DNA of 64,000 nucleotides, taken from assembly GCA_045595785.1 (NCBI GenBank), contig JAZOBE010000006.1, positions 1 to 64,000 of the forward strand, written 5' to 3'. Under the pieces are notes generated by a model. The model made no database searches and was not told where the DNA came from. It saw only the letters and a program-made list of their open reading frames with translations. This DNA comes from SFLA01 sp045595785. GTDB taxonomy: Bacteria; Bacillota; Clostridia; Oscillospirales; CAG-382. Below, piece by piece: positions 1 to 8,610 of this stretch. Position 1 is the first letter of the stretch. Every line of letters starts with the position of its first letter. The translations under genes were made by a program, and so were the position numbers.

Positions 1-141
1 TTCGGCGTTCCCGTCCGCGCTATCGTAAGCCCCAAAAACGTGGATAACGGTGAGATAGAAATCTCCACCCGTGATAAGACGGTGAAGGTAAACGTAAAAG
101 AAGCAGACGCTTTGGCAAAGATAAAGGAATTGTTGGCTTAA
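1..141 (+). CDS. proS: C-terminal end of a class II aminoacyl-tRNA synthetase, probably prolyl-tRNA synthetase (partial)
   Basis: The open frame enters from the left edge and stops with TAA at 139-141, leaving 46 residues. They contain a GVPVR motif, then 'NGEIEISTRD', a lysine-rich strand and a terminal helix ending KIKELLA. This pattern matches the end of the anticodon-binding domain of bacterial type 1 prolyl-tRNA synthetase, where 'GIP-R-V-G...G-VE-R' precedes the final helix. The enzyme would charge tRNA-Pro in the cytoplasm. Only the last strand and helix are present, so another class II synthetase of the His/Thr/Gly group cannot be excluded. A strong terminator follows 16 bases downstream. 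Confidence 0.6.
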   Translation, partial: FGVPVRAIVSPKNVDNGEIEISTRDKTVKVNVKEADALAKIKELLA

Positions 142-156
142 ACAATTAATAAATAA

Positions 157-188
157 AAAATTCGCGTGGAACACACGCGAATTTTTTG
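157..188 (+). terminator. Rho-independent terminator after the synthetase gene
   Basis: A perfect 10-base stem (AATTCGCGTG at 159-168 with CACGCGAATT at 174-183) is followed by a T run. An A run on the left means it could also serve cysK from the other strand. Confidence 0.85.
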
Positions 189-211
189 TTGTATTTATTT
201 GGGGGTGTTTT

Positions 212-1138
212 TTAATAAAGGTCTGTTGAAAGATATCTTTCTCCGCCGTCGGGCAGGAGCACCACAACGGTTTTTCCCTCGTTTTCCTTTCGGGATGCCA
301 CCAGTATAGCGGCGTAAAGCGCCGCGCCCGATGATATTCCCGTAAGCACGCCTTCTTTTTTGCCCATTTCTCTTGCCGCCTCGTAAGCCTGCGCCTCGGT
401 AACGGATATAACTTCGTCATAAACGGCTGTATCCAGAATTTCGGGCACAAAGCCTGCGCCTATACCCTGAATACCGTGTGCGCCCTTTTCTCCCCCCGAA
501 AGCACGGGTGAACCGGCAGGCTCAACCGCCACCACCTTTATTGACGGATTTTTGGATTTAAGATATTTTCCCGTACCGGTAACGGTACCTCCCGTACCGA
601 CGCCGCAAACGAATATATCCACCTTTCCGTCGGTATCCTCATATATCTCGGGTCCGGTGGTGTTAAAATGGGTTTGGGGGTTGGCAGGGTTTACAAACTG
701 CCCCGCAACAATACTGTTGGGCGTATTATTCTTTATTTCTTCTGCTTTTTCAATGGCGCCTGCCATGCCCTCAGCTTTTGGGGTAAGCACAAGGGACGCA
801 CCGTATGCCCTTATCAGCTTTTTGCGCTCCTCGGACATATTCTCGGGCATAACTATAACACACTTATACCCTCTTGCCGCGCAGACAGACGCAAGACCAA
901 TACCCGTGTTGCCGGAGGTAGGCTCGATTATCACCGTGTCGGCATTAAGCTTTCCCTCTTTTTCCAGACAGTCCAGCATATTTTTCGCAACTCTGTCCTT
1001 AACCGAGCCGGCAGGGTTAAGAAACTCGGTTTTTGCAAGCAAACGGGCAGAAAATCCGTGGGCTTTTTTTATGTTGTTCAGCTCCAGCAGGGGAGTGGAA
1101 CCTATAATTCCGTCTGCGGAGGAGAATATTTTTGACAT
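212..1138 (-). CDS. cysK: Cysteine synthase A (O-acetylserine sulfhydrylase)
   Basis: A 308-residue fold-type II PLP enzyme of normal family length. It makes L-cysteine from O-acetylserine and sulfide in the cytoplasm. The PLP lysine is Lys47 in NPAGSVKDR. The substrate-binding loop is TSGNTG (about 74-79), a glycine-rich phosphate loop GVGTGGTVTG follows, and the C-terminal GISSGA motif is present. The start is supported by an AAAGGAG site about 8 bases upstream. It is a monocistronic gene on the minus strand, and no serine acetyltransferase gene is nearby. CysK and CysM are hard to separate by eye; the motifs fit CysK better. Confidence 0.93.
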   Translation of the reverse strand: MSKIFSSADGIIGSTPLLELNNIKKAHGFSARLLAKTEFLNPAGSVKDRVAKNMLDCLEKEGKLNADTVIIEPTSGNTGIGLASVCAARGYKCVIVMPENMSEERKKLIRAYGASLVLTPKAEGMAGAIEKAEEIKNNTPNSIVAGQFVNPANPQTHFNTTGPEIYEDTDGKVDIFVCGVGTGGTVTGTGKYLKSKNPSIKVVAVEPAGSPVLSGGEKGAHGIQGIGAGFVPEILDTAVYDEVISVTEAQAYEAAREMGKKEGVLTGISSGAALYAAILVASRKENEGKTVVVLLPDGGERYLSTDLY

Positions 1139-1200
1139 AATGGTTCAGCTCCTTTTGGTTCATTATACCACTTGTTTTCGGGATTGTAAATGATAAATGC

Positions 1201-1228
1201 AAAAACGGAAGGGGTTTCCCCCTTCCGT
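1201..1228 (-). terminator. Terminator of the DUF4434-like lipoprotein gene
   Basis: The stem ACGGAAGGGG (1205-1214) pairs with CCCCTTCCGT (1219-1228) around a 4-base loop. The A run at 1201-1205 is the U tract on the minus strand. It lies 7 bases past the stop codon. Confidence 0.85.
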
Positions 1229-1234
1229 AATATA

Positions 1235-3577
1235 TTAGCCGTTTATTTCTTTGTAATACTCGATATATCCCTTCATAGTCCAGTTCTTGTACATGCCCTT
1301 CCAATCATTCTTGCTCCACAGCTGCATGGGAGTCATATAATGGGGGATATCAAACACGATAATTCCGCCGGAGAGGGGATACTGCAGGGTTAACGATTTT
1401 TCGGTCTCGGAGAAACGCTTGGAGGAGTAGATGATCTCAAAAACCTCGGCGTCATGCCAGAAATCCGCACCTGCTTTTCTCACGCCCTTTGCCCACGCCT
1501 GACAGTTTTCCAGCCAAGCCGTATACACCTTGTCGTCAACGGTAAGCGTTTGCTCTCTGCCGAGGCAGTCCTGCACTGCAACGATATCCACAACCGGCTT
1601 TTCGCCGTCCTTTGCAGGCTTTATAAGGTTATATATGTTTTCCTCGGCTTTGGCAATACTGCCGCTTCTCCAGATAGCGGGTGCGATCATTATTAAACCG
1701 TCCTCGTCAAGAGCGCGTATCACCTTGGACTGACCCTCGTAAACCGTTCTCGCCGCATCAACACCGCCTACAAAGTTAAGCCAATAATCGCAGGTCTCGT
1801 CGGAAAGATAATATCCGCCAAAGGCAACGTGGTCCGAATACATCTCGTAAATATCCTTGATAACCGCCTCACCGTCTTTAACTATCTTTTCATATTGCTC
1901 GGTGTTTTTCTTGGGGTTTGTAAAGTCCGCATCGTGAATAGTGCCGATATACACCTTCATACCCAGCTTTTCTGCGGCGTTAAGAACTGCCATACAAAGG
2001 TCCTCGGTGCCGTAGGTGGGGGTATAGGTATATCCTGCCGCAATAATGTTTTTTCCGTTAATAAGCGTGGTCTTTGCGTTGTAATGGGTGGAGTATTGGA
2101 TTATCACCGTGCTCATGCCCAGATCCCGCATACCTTTAAGGGAAAGGAACCAGCTGTAAGCATCGTTCTGGGTGGAAACGTCGTTTCCGCCGTTGGTGGG
2201 AAGCTGGTAGAAGCCGCCGTCAACCAAGGGCTTCTGAATATCCTTATCAAAGGTCTGAACTTCGTTTATCTCGCCTTCGCACTTAAAGGTAAGCGCGGCT
2301 TCTCCCTCGGTAACGGGAGTATCAAGTGTAATAAGCGTGGTGTATATCCCCGCCGCGTTGTTTTCATAAACCTTGCCGGCAAGGGATATATCGGTAACGG
2401 GGGATGTGGAAACCAGATTTATGGCATTAATCGTTCCGCTTGCTTTAATATCAATGCTTTCCGTCTTTACTCCTGCAGTAAAAATGCCGTCGGTAAAAGC
2501 ATCGTCTCCTGCGGAAGTAATGGTGTTTGTATTCCCCTTGGGACGAGAGAGCACAGAATATTCCTTTTCCGCCACGGGAGAGGCTGCACCCCATACCTCA
2601 ATTTCATCTGTGGCAAAGATTCCGTCCGCGTAAGTGAATATACGCACGTATCTTGCGCTTACGGTAAAGGGGCGTGTGACCGTAAAACGGTTGGAGCAAT
2701 CGTTTAATTTGCCCGATGAGGACACAAGGAACGACTGACCGAAATCCGACCAATTTTCGCCGTCTGCCGAATATTTAACTGCAATTCTGTCGCCAATAAC
2801 AGCCTGCAGGTCGCCGGAGAGATAAGCACCGAAGGATACTTCGGAAATATTCTTTTCTTTCCCAAGGTCAAGAGTAATAATATTGCCCTTTTTCTTTGTA
2901 AGAGGGTCTGTGTCGTGAGCGGTCTTTGCGGCAACGGCGCTTACTCCCTCTGTCTCAAAATACTTGCCGTCGGTAAGCTTTAATCCCTCTTTATCGGAAT
3001 AATCGCTCATTCCCAAGCCCTCCCAAACGTAGGAAGCGCCGAGAGAAAGCAGGGTCTTGTCCCCTTCGGGAGTACCGCAAACGGAAATAGAGCTTATGGT
3101 TATACTGTCTGTATCAAAGACAACGTTGAACGCCTTGTGCTTTTCGGTAACAAGTGCTCTTTCTCCTGCAAAAACGCCGAGATAATGGGTGAAATTATAT
3201 CCGTCGTCAGAAGCGTATATCTTGTAGCTCGTGCTTCCTATGCCTATAAGATCAATATAATCCACGGTGGTGCAAAAGCCCAGGTCAATAAATATTCCCA
3301 CGCCTTCAAAGGGAGTCTTTTCCGTGTGGGTGTTGGAATACCAATCTGTAAAGGTAAGCTCCCCGGGCATATCGGGGTCTTTTATAAGGGTTACCGCCTG
3401 CGCCGATGCAGAGGCAAGCTTGCAAGGGTCGCCGCTTTCAACGGCAGTGCCCGTTTCCGTCCAAACACGGACGTTTTCAATTATCTTGTGGCTTACAGTC
3501 GGTACTTCGTCACAGCTTGTCATAACCGCGCCTCCCAACAAAAGAGTTATTATAAATAAACAAATAAACCTTTTCAT
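1235..3577 (-). CDS. Large lipoprotein with discoidin-like region and DUF4434-like TIM-barrel domain
   Basis: About 780 residues. The N-terminus is a lipoprotein signal (MKRF, hydrophobic core, TSC lipobox), so the protein should be anchored outside the membrane. Residues of about 30-450 contain beta-rich stretches such as 'YVRIFTYADGIFATDEIEVWG' style strands typical of F5/8 type C (discoidin) carbohydrate-binding domains. The last 320 residues (from 'DGGFYQLPTNGG') resemble the DUF4434 family of glycoside-hydrolase-like TIM barrels, with 'YYLSDE' and a conserved tryptophan-rich end. The start is placed at 3577: an upstream ATG at 3583 is only 3 bases from the GGAGG site, whereas this one has 9-base spacing. 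The substrate is unknown. It is transcribed alone, divergently from exported protein A. Confidence 0.65.
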   Translation of the reverse strand: MKRFICLFIITLLLGGAVMTSCDEVPTVSHKIIENVRVWTETGTAVESGDPCKLASASAQAVTLIKDPDMPGELTFTDWYSNTHTEKTPFEGVGIFIDLGFCTTVDYIDLIGIGSTSYKIYASDDGYNFTHYLGVFAGERALVTEKHKAFNVVFDTDSITISSISVCGTPEGDKTLLSLGASYVWEGLGMSDYSDKEGLKLTDGKYFETEGVSAVAAKTAHDTDPLTKKKGNIITLDLGKEKNISEVSFGAYLSGDLQAVIGDRIAVKYSADGENWSDFGQSFLVSSSGKLNDCSNRFTVTRPFTVSARYVRIFTYADGIFATDEIEVWGAASPVAEKEYSVLSRPKGNTNTITSAGDDAFTDGIFTAGVKTESIDIKASGTINAINLVSTSPVTDISLAGKVYENNAAGIYTTLITLDTPVTEGEAALTFKCEGEINEVQTFDKDIQKPLVDGGFYQLPTNGGNDVSTQNDAYSWFLSLKGMRDLGMSTVIIQYSTHYNAKTTLINGKNIIAAGYTYTPTYGTEDLCMAVLNAAEKLGMKVYIGTIHDADFTNPKKNTEQYEKIVKDGEAVIKDIYEMYSDHVAFGGYYLSDETCDYWLNFVGGVDAARTVYEGQSKVIRALDEDGLIMIAPAIWRSGSIAKAEENIYNLIKPAKDGEKPVVDIVAVQDCLGREQTLTVDDKVYTAWLENCQAWAKGVRKAGADFWHDAEVFEIIYSSKRFSETEKSLTLQYPLSGGIIVFDIPHYMTPMQLWSKNDWKGMYKNWTMKGYIEYYKEING

Positions 3578-3648
3578 ATCCATTTACCTCCGTTAACAGA
3601 ATTTTATCATAAACAGACATGAATGTCAAACAAATCTTTCGTTTCCCA

Positions 3649-3800
3649 AAACCCGTGATACTATCACGGGTTTGTTTGTTTTGTTTACAATTTGTTAATT
3701 GACAGGGCAGGGAAGGTGTGGTAATATGTTAATGTAAATAAAAAATTTTTTAATTTTTTCAAAAATTTTATAGACATTTCCCCGTTTTCAGACATTTAAT
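3649..3800 (+). promoter_or_regulatory. Regulatory module, copy A: hairpin, promoter and direct-repeat leader
   Basis: Order: hairpin AAACCCGTGATA / TATCACGGGTTT (3649-3673), TTTACA (3684-3689), -35 TTGACA (3699-3704), a 17-base spacer, -10 TAATAT (3722-3727), TGTAAA (3733-3738), an A/T-rich tract, then two AGACATTT sites (3772-3779 and 3790-3797) separated by CCCCGTTTTC. Near-identical elements occur at 13464-13560, 30505-30608 and 31245-31290, always in front of small exported proteins. The hairpin here is not behind any plus-strand gene, so it appears to belong to the module and not to an upstream gene. Confidence 0.8.
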
Positions 3801-3817
3801 TTATGTGGAGGCGAAAA

Positions 3818-4726
3818 ATGAAAAAAACAATATCAATTCTTTTGCTGCTTTTGTTGCTGATACCGTCTTTCGGCGTTTTTGTCTTTGCAGAGAAAGCACA
3901 CACTATGAAGCCGTTGTATCGGATGGCGTGGAACGTACATATTGACCTTTCCGATAAAACGGTAATAGACGAAGCGTTGGCTGATTATGACATTATGAAT
4001 ATGCCGGCTATTGAGTGTTATGATGGGTTTTCGTTTGTTCCGTTGGAATTCGAAAAGTGGGAATCACTTATGTGGAACGTAAAAACGGATTCTCTCGGCG
4101 AAACACGCAACTACCTTTTGTTTTGCGAAAAAACGGGTGATGTGCTTCGAATTCGCCACAACATAAGCGAAGAGAAAGAAGAAGTCAAGCTTCTGTGTAT
4201 ATATAAATATCACGAATATCCGACTTGGCTGGTAGCCGCTTTGGGGTTGGGGAGAAATATATATTTAGACGATTCGCAAAGAGTTAGCAAAATCACACAA
4301 ATTATAGTAAGCGAACCTTCATTTGGTCCCTATCACTTAAGAACAGAAAGCGTGGTATGCTTTGAAACTGACGGAGGACAGTTTATTACCGTAATTGACG
4401 ATAGCGAAATCGCTTTTATCGATGAACCATATACTTATGTGAAGAACGAGCTCGTTGTGTCGCTTAAATATGAGAATTATCTTGTTGTTTTAGAAGAATA
4501 TCATGAATACTTTAGAGAATGGTACAAGCACCGTGAAGTTTTACTCGGCTCTCCTGCATATCCGTCATTCTTTGCTGCTTTTGTCTGCGGAAACCCGCCG
4601 GAGATAAATAAGGACACCAACCCTGCTTTGTACATCGGAATTGCGGTGGCGGTTGTCGCTGTCATTGCAATAGCTGTTGCGATTATAATAGTAATCAAAA
4701 AACGCCGCAAGGGAAATACCAATTAA
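3818..4726 (+). CDS. Exported membrane-anchored protein of unknown function (orphan protein A)
   Basis: About 302 residues from the ATG at 3818. An ATG 15 bases upstream lies before the GGAGG site (about 3807) and cannot use it, so it is rejected. The N-terminus is a signal peptide (MKKT, long leucine core, VFAEK cleavage region). The middle is a soluble domain I do not recognise, rich in Tyr, Glu and Trp. The C-terminus has one membrane segment (about residues 270-295) followed by KKRRKG, so the domain should face outward and stay attached by a C-terminal anchor. Codon use is more A/T-rich than in the neighbouring ychF. It is a single-gene unit between module A and a strong terminator. Confidence 0.75.
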   Translation: MKKTISILLLLLLLIPSFGVFVFAEKAHTMKPLYRMAWNVHIDLSDKTVIDEALADYDIMNMPAIECYDGFSFVPLEFEKWESLMWNVKTDSLGETRNYLLFCEKTGDVLRIRHNISEEKEEVKLLCIYKYHEYPTWLVAALGLGRNIYLDDSQRVSKITQIIVSEPSFGPYHLRTESVVCFETDGGQFITVIDDSEIAFIDEPYTYVKNELVVSLKYENYLVVLEEYHEYFREWYKHREVLLGSPAYPSFFAAFVCGNPPEINKDTNPALYIGIAVAVVAVIAIAVAIIIVIKKRRKGNTN

Positions 4727-4740
4727 CCCATATTAAACCC

Positions 4741-4778
4741 ATTCTCCCCGAGAGGTTGTCTCGGGGAGAATATTTTTA
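4741..4778 (+). terminator. Terminator of protein A; same hairpin as after protein B
   Basis: A 13-base stem, ATTCTCCCCGAGA with TCTCGGGGAGAAT, around loop GGTTG, then a T-rich tail. The core 21 bases and loop reappear downstream of orphan lipoprotein B (12287-12313, minus strand). Confidence 0.9.
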
Positions 4779-4795
4779 TATCCGGCATTACTTAC

Positions 4796-4824
4796 TTGCA
4801 TTTTTTCTTTTTATATTATATAAT
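4796..4824 (+). promoter_or_regulatory. Predicted promoter of ychF
   Basis: TTGCAT at 4796-4801, a 17-base spacer and a perfect TATAAT at 4819-4824, 37 bases before the ychF start. Confidence 0.65.
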
Positions 4825-4860
4825 AAACTGTAAAACTATGAAAACAGCGGAGATTATTAT

Positions 4861-5946
4861 ATGAAACTTGGTATTGTGGGTCTACCCAACGTAGGCAAGA
4901 GCACACTTTTTAACGCACTTACAAAGGCGGGAGCGGCGTCCGCCAACTATCCCTTCTGCACTATCGAGCCCAACGTGGGCGTGGTAACCGTGCCCGATGA
5001 GAGAATAGACCGTCTTTGCGAGATGTATAACCCCGAGAAAAAGACTTATGCCACCATTGAATTTGTGGATATTGCAGGTCTGGTACGCGGTGCCGCCAGC
5101 GGTGAGGGACTGGGCAACAAGTTCCTTTCCCACATTCGTAACGTTGACGCGGTGGTTCACGTTGTGCGTTGCTTCGGCGGAAGCGAGGTCGTTCACGTTG
5201 ACGAAACTGCCGACCCTGTTCGTGACGTTGAGACCATAAACACCGAGCTTGTCCTTGCCGACCTTGAGATGACCGAGCGCCGTATGGACAAGGTGAGAAA
5301 GCAGCTAAAGGGCGATAAGACCGCCGCAGACGAGTTAGAGGCACTTGAGGTGCTGTACGCAGGTCTGCAGGCAGGAACAAACGCAAGAAATATTGAATTT
5401 ACCGAAAAGCAGCTTGAGTATATATCCGCAATGGACCTTATATCCTTCAAGCCCGTAATATACGCCGCCAACGTTGACGAGGGCAGCGTGGTAAACGGAA
5501 ACGAGTATACCGAGGCGCTTAAGAAGGCTACCGAGAACGAAAACTCCGAAATGCTTATCGTATGCGCGTCTGCCGAGGCGGAGATAGCAGAGCTGGACGA
5601 GGAGGAGCAGCAGGTATTCCTTGAGGATATGGGGCTTACCGAATCCGGACTTAACCGTCTTATCAAAACCTCGTATAAGCTTCTCGGACTTATTTCCTTC
5701 CTCACTGCAGGCACTCCCGAGGTAAGAGCGTGGACAATTCCCGCAGGAACCAAGGCGCCCAAGGCGGCAGGAAAAATACACAGCGATATCGAGCGCGGAT
5801 TTATCCGTGCAGAGGTGGTTGCATACAACGACCTTATGGAAAAAGGCTCTATGACCGCCGCAAAGGAAGCAGGTCTGGTAAGAAGCGAAGGCAAAGAATA
5901 TATTATGGAGGACGGGGACATAGTTCTGTTCCGCTTTAACGTATGA
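4861..5946 (+). CDS. ychF: Ribosome-binding ATPase YchF (Obg family)
   Basis: A 361-residue cytoplasmic P-loop NTPase of typical length. The G1 loop GLPNVGKST is at residues 6-14. The G3/switch II region is DIAGLVRGAASGEGLG. The G4 position reads NVDE, not NKxD, which is the family feature that shifts preference from GTP to ATP. A coiled-coil insertion follows (about 130-200), and the C-terminal TGS-like domain ends DIVLFRF. YchF binds ribosomes and is linked to stress and redox responses. Its stop codon overlaps the start of the next gene (ATGATGA), implying translational coupling to an unrelated surface hydrolase. Confidence 0.95.
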   Translation: MKLGIVGLPNVGKSTLFNALTKAGAASANYPFCTIEPNVGVVTVPDERIDRLCEMYNPEKKTYATIEFVDIAGLVRGAASGEGLGNKFLSHIRNVDAVVHVVRCFGGSEVVHVDETADPVRDVETINTELVLADLEMTERRMDKVRKQLKGDKTAADELEALEVLYAGLQAGTNARNIEFTEKQLEYISAMDLISFKPVIYAANVDEGSVVNGNEYTEALKKATENENSEMLIVCASAEAEIAELDEEEQQVFLEDMGLTESGLNRLIKTSYKLLGLISFLTAGTPEVRAWTIPAGTKAPKAAGKIHSDIERGFIRAEVVAYNDLMEKGSMTAAKEAGLVRSEGKEYIMEDGDIVLFRFNV

Positions 5947-8489
5947 TGAAAAAGATCGTTTGTATAATTCTTTCTGTGGTTATGTTGGCTTCTCTTGCTT
6001 GTGTTCCCGCTTTTGCGGAAACCAAGGCAGAGCAAAACCTTACCGCCATAAACAACGGCAGAGGTGAAAATCACCTTATCGTATACACCACCGCGTTCGG
6101 AGAGACCACCAACACCAACGAATGGGGCGCAGAGGCGGTAGTTGACGAAAACAACAAGATAGTCCGTATCACCACCGCCGGTAACGAGACCATTCCCGAA
6201 GGAGGCTTTGTTCTCTCCGGCCACGGTGAAATGAAAACGTGGATACTCAACAACTGCAAGGTAGGTCTTTACTGTTATTTGGACGAGAGGGGAATGTCCG
6301 TTCTCGTAACCGATACCGAGACCGCATACGGCGGTATGTTTTATACCATGACTCACAAAATAGACGGCTTTAACAAGACCCGTTACGAGGAAAACCTTGT
6401 TATCTTCAACCGCGCAGGCACCACCACCGGCACCAACGAGTGGGGCACCGAGGCTGTTGTCGGCGAGGACGGACGTATTGTTTCCGTAGGCGGAAACAAC
6501 TCAAAGGTTCCCAAGGGCGGATTTGTAATATCCGGCCACGGCTCCAGCTCCGAGTGGATCACCAGACACGCGGCTGTAGGCGTTAAGGCAAGCTATGATC
6601 AGGCTACCTCAATCCTTACTCTTGAGATGGACGCAGAGGCGTATATCTACAGCATTGACAGCGGCATAACCCTGCTTGCAGATATGCTGAAGGAAGCAAA
6701 GGAAAGCTTTACCTATTGCGATTACGATTATATCCAGTCTTGTATTGACAGCATGAAAAAGCTCCGCGATCAGTATTCTTCTCTTGAAACAGAGAGTGAA
6801 AAGGCAGATTGTATCGCAGATATCAACGCTATTCTCTTTGATGGTCTCACCGCTTGCTGTGAAAGCCGCCCCGTAGAATACCGCGGTGCTTGGCTCAGAC
6901 CCTCACAGAAGACCAGAGAAGAGGTAAGCGCATACGTTCAGCGTCTTTACGATGCAGGTATAAACACCATCAACGTTGAAACTCTCTTTGATTCCACTCT
7001 TATTTTCCCTGCACCCGAGGGAAGTGATTTCGAGCACAACCCCCGTTTTAACGGATTTGACGTGCTGGAGGCATACGTGGAGGAATGCCACGCAAGAGGT
7101 ATGGAGCTTCACGTCTGGATGCCTATTTTCTATTCCTCACACACAAATTGTTCCAACAACAAGCTGAGCGTGTGGTACAAAAACCCCACCTGGCGTAACA
7201 TAAACAACAGCGGCAAGGACACCTGCGTCAACGATGATGACGATTTCTGCTTCCTTAACCCCGCACATCCCGAGGTACAGCAGTTCCTGCTGGATACCTA
7301 TAAGTACATACTTGAGAATTATGATATCGACGGTTTTGAGCTTGACTATATCCGTTATCAGGACGGTGTAGCAGACGATTACGGCTACGATGCACTTACA
7401 ATCGGCGGATTCAAGGAAAAGTACGGTGTTACTCCCAAGTTCGATACCTCTGCTGCTTATTGGGATAACTGGGTACAGTACCGCTGTGATCTTATTACCG
7501 GATTCGTCGGCAAGGTAAGACAGATGTTTACCGAGCTTCGTCCCGACGTACTTTTGTGTGCAGACGTGGGACCCGATGCTGCCGGCGCAAGAAACGGACT
7601 TTATCAGGACTATGCAACTTGGGTGGAAAAGGGCTGGATCGACCTGCTCAAGCCTATGTCCTACACCTTGGATTCCGTTAAGGCAACCGACAAAAACGTT
7701 GCGAAAATGAACGGAAAGTTCCTTACCGCAGGTATAGGCGTATTCTCCGAGGCATACAGCGGATATGATTCCGCAAATCATACCATTATTGCAAATCAGG
7801 TAGGCTCGGACGGTGTTATGTTCTTTGAAGCATCCACCTATCTCGGCAAGGAGACCGCTACATATCTCGTTGAGCACGGTGCGTTCAGAAACCGCGCCAT
7901 CACTCCTACCTTTGACAGAGAGCAGGCCCTTAATGCGGTGCTGGATTATGCTGTCGGCAGAATAGACGACGTTATTCTCCCTCAGGTCTCCGCTTCTAAC
8001 AGAAGCGCTTTTGAGGGGCTGAAAAAGCAGATCCTTGACCTTAAGGAGCAGGTCGGCAGCGCAGAGGACGAGGGCCTTATAGCTTCCGCGCAGGAGATTA
8101 TTGATAACCGCACCAAGGATATGGCAGGAAATGCTATTAAGGCTGACCTTGAGTACTTTATCCGTATAGTCCGCAACGTGGCGCGTACCTCCGTAGGTGA
8201 TACCGATATTCCCGATACCGGCATTGACGATGATGACGTAAGTGATTTCGAAAACTCCTATGAGGAAAGCGTTGAGGCAGAGGAAAGCAAGAAGGAAGAA
8301 GAAAACAAAAAAGAAGAGGAAAGCAAAAAGCCCTCCTCCGATAAGAGCGAAGCTTCCGCAGACGAAAGCATCTCAGAAGCTGAGGATGAAACGCCCGTGG
8401 TTATCTGGGTGGGAATTGCAGTTGCCGCAATCGCCCTCGTTGCATCGTTGATAGTTATTTTCGTTACAAAAGGCAAAAGAATAAAATAA
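5943..8489 (+). CDS. Membrane-anchored GHL10-type (DUF187) glycoside-hydrolase-like protein
   Basis: 848 residues. A signal peptide (MMKKIVCIIL to PAFAET) is followed by two copies of a domain of about 85 residues (roughly 30-120 and 145-230). The copies share 'TNEWGAEAVV', 'GGFV(L/I)SGHG' and a final beta strand. From about 305 ('VEYRGAWLRPSQK') to 640 is a TIM barrel of the GHL10 family, with 'GINTINVETLF', 'GMELHVWMPIF', 'DIDGFELDYIRYQ' and 'LLKPMSYTLD'. A coiled region, an acidic Ser/Glu/Lys linker (about 765-805) and one C-terminal membrane segment end the protein. It probably acts on a wall or dietary glycan at the cell surface. The start overlaps the ychF stop codon. Confidence 0.85.
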   Translation: MMKKIVCIILSVVMLASLACVPAFAETKAEQNLTAINNGRGENHLIVYTTAFGETTNTNEWGAEAVVDENNKIVRITTAGNETIPEGGFVLSGHGEMKTWILNNCKVGLYCYLDERGMSVLVTDTETAYGGMFYTMTHKIDGFNKTRYEENLVIFNRAGTTTGTNEWGTEAVVGEDGRIVSVGGNNSKVPKGGFVISGHGSSSEWITRHAAVGVKASYDQATSILTLEMDAEAYIYSIDSGITLLADMLKEAKESFTYCDYDYIQSCIDSMKKLRDQYSSLETESEKADCIADINAILFDGLTACCESRPVEYRGAWLRPSQKTREEVSAYVQRLYDAGINTINVETLFDSTLIFPAPEGSDFEHNPRFNGFDVLEAYVEECHARGMELHVWMPIFYSSHTNCSNNKLSVWYKNPTWRNINNSGKDTCVNDDDDFCFLNPAHPEVQQFLLDTYKYILENYDIDGFELDYIRYQDGVADDYGYDALTIGGFKEKYGVTPKFDTSAAYWDNWVQYRCDLITGFVGKVRQMFTELRPDVLLCADVGPDAAGARNGLYQDYATWVEKGWIDLLKPMSYTLDSVKATDKNVAKMNGKFLTAGIGVFSEAYSGYDSANHTIIANQVGSDGVMFFEASTYLGKETATYLVEHGAFRNRAITPTFDREQALNAVLDYAVGRIDDVILPQVSASNRSAFEGLKKQILDLKEQVGSAEDEGLIASAQEIIDNRTKDMAGNAIKADLEYFIRIVRNVARTSVGDTDIPDTGIDDDDVSDFENSYEESVEAEESKKEEENKKEEESKKPSSDKSEASADESISEAEDETPVVIWVGIAVAAIALVASLIVIFVTKGKRIK

Positions 8490-8506
8490 CACAAAAAACA
8501 AAAAGA

Positions 8507-8538
8507 AAATCCGTAGAATTTAATTTCTACGGATTTTT
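8507..8538 (+). terminator. Terminator after the GHL10 gene
   Basis: The 12-base stem AAATCCGTAGAA / TTCTACGGATTT has a 6-base loop and runs into Ts. It is one of three CCGTAGA-type terminators here (also 25332 and 49569). Confidence 0.85.
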
Positions 8539-8610
8539 ACCTTGTATTTGCTGTGGGAAACGCGGTATTTGCGTTTTCCGTTTTATACTGTTTAGACGGT
8601 TCCCAATGAT

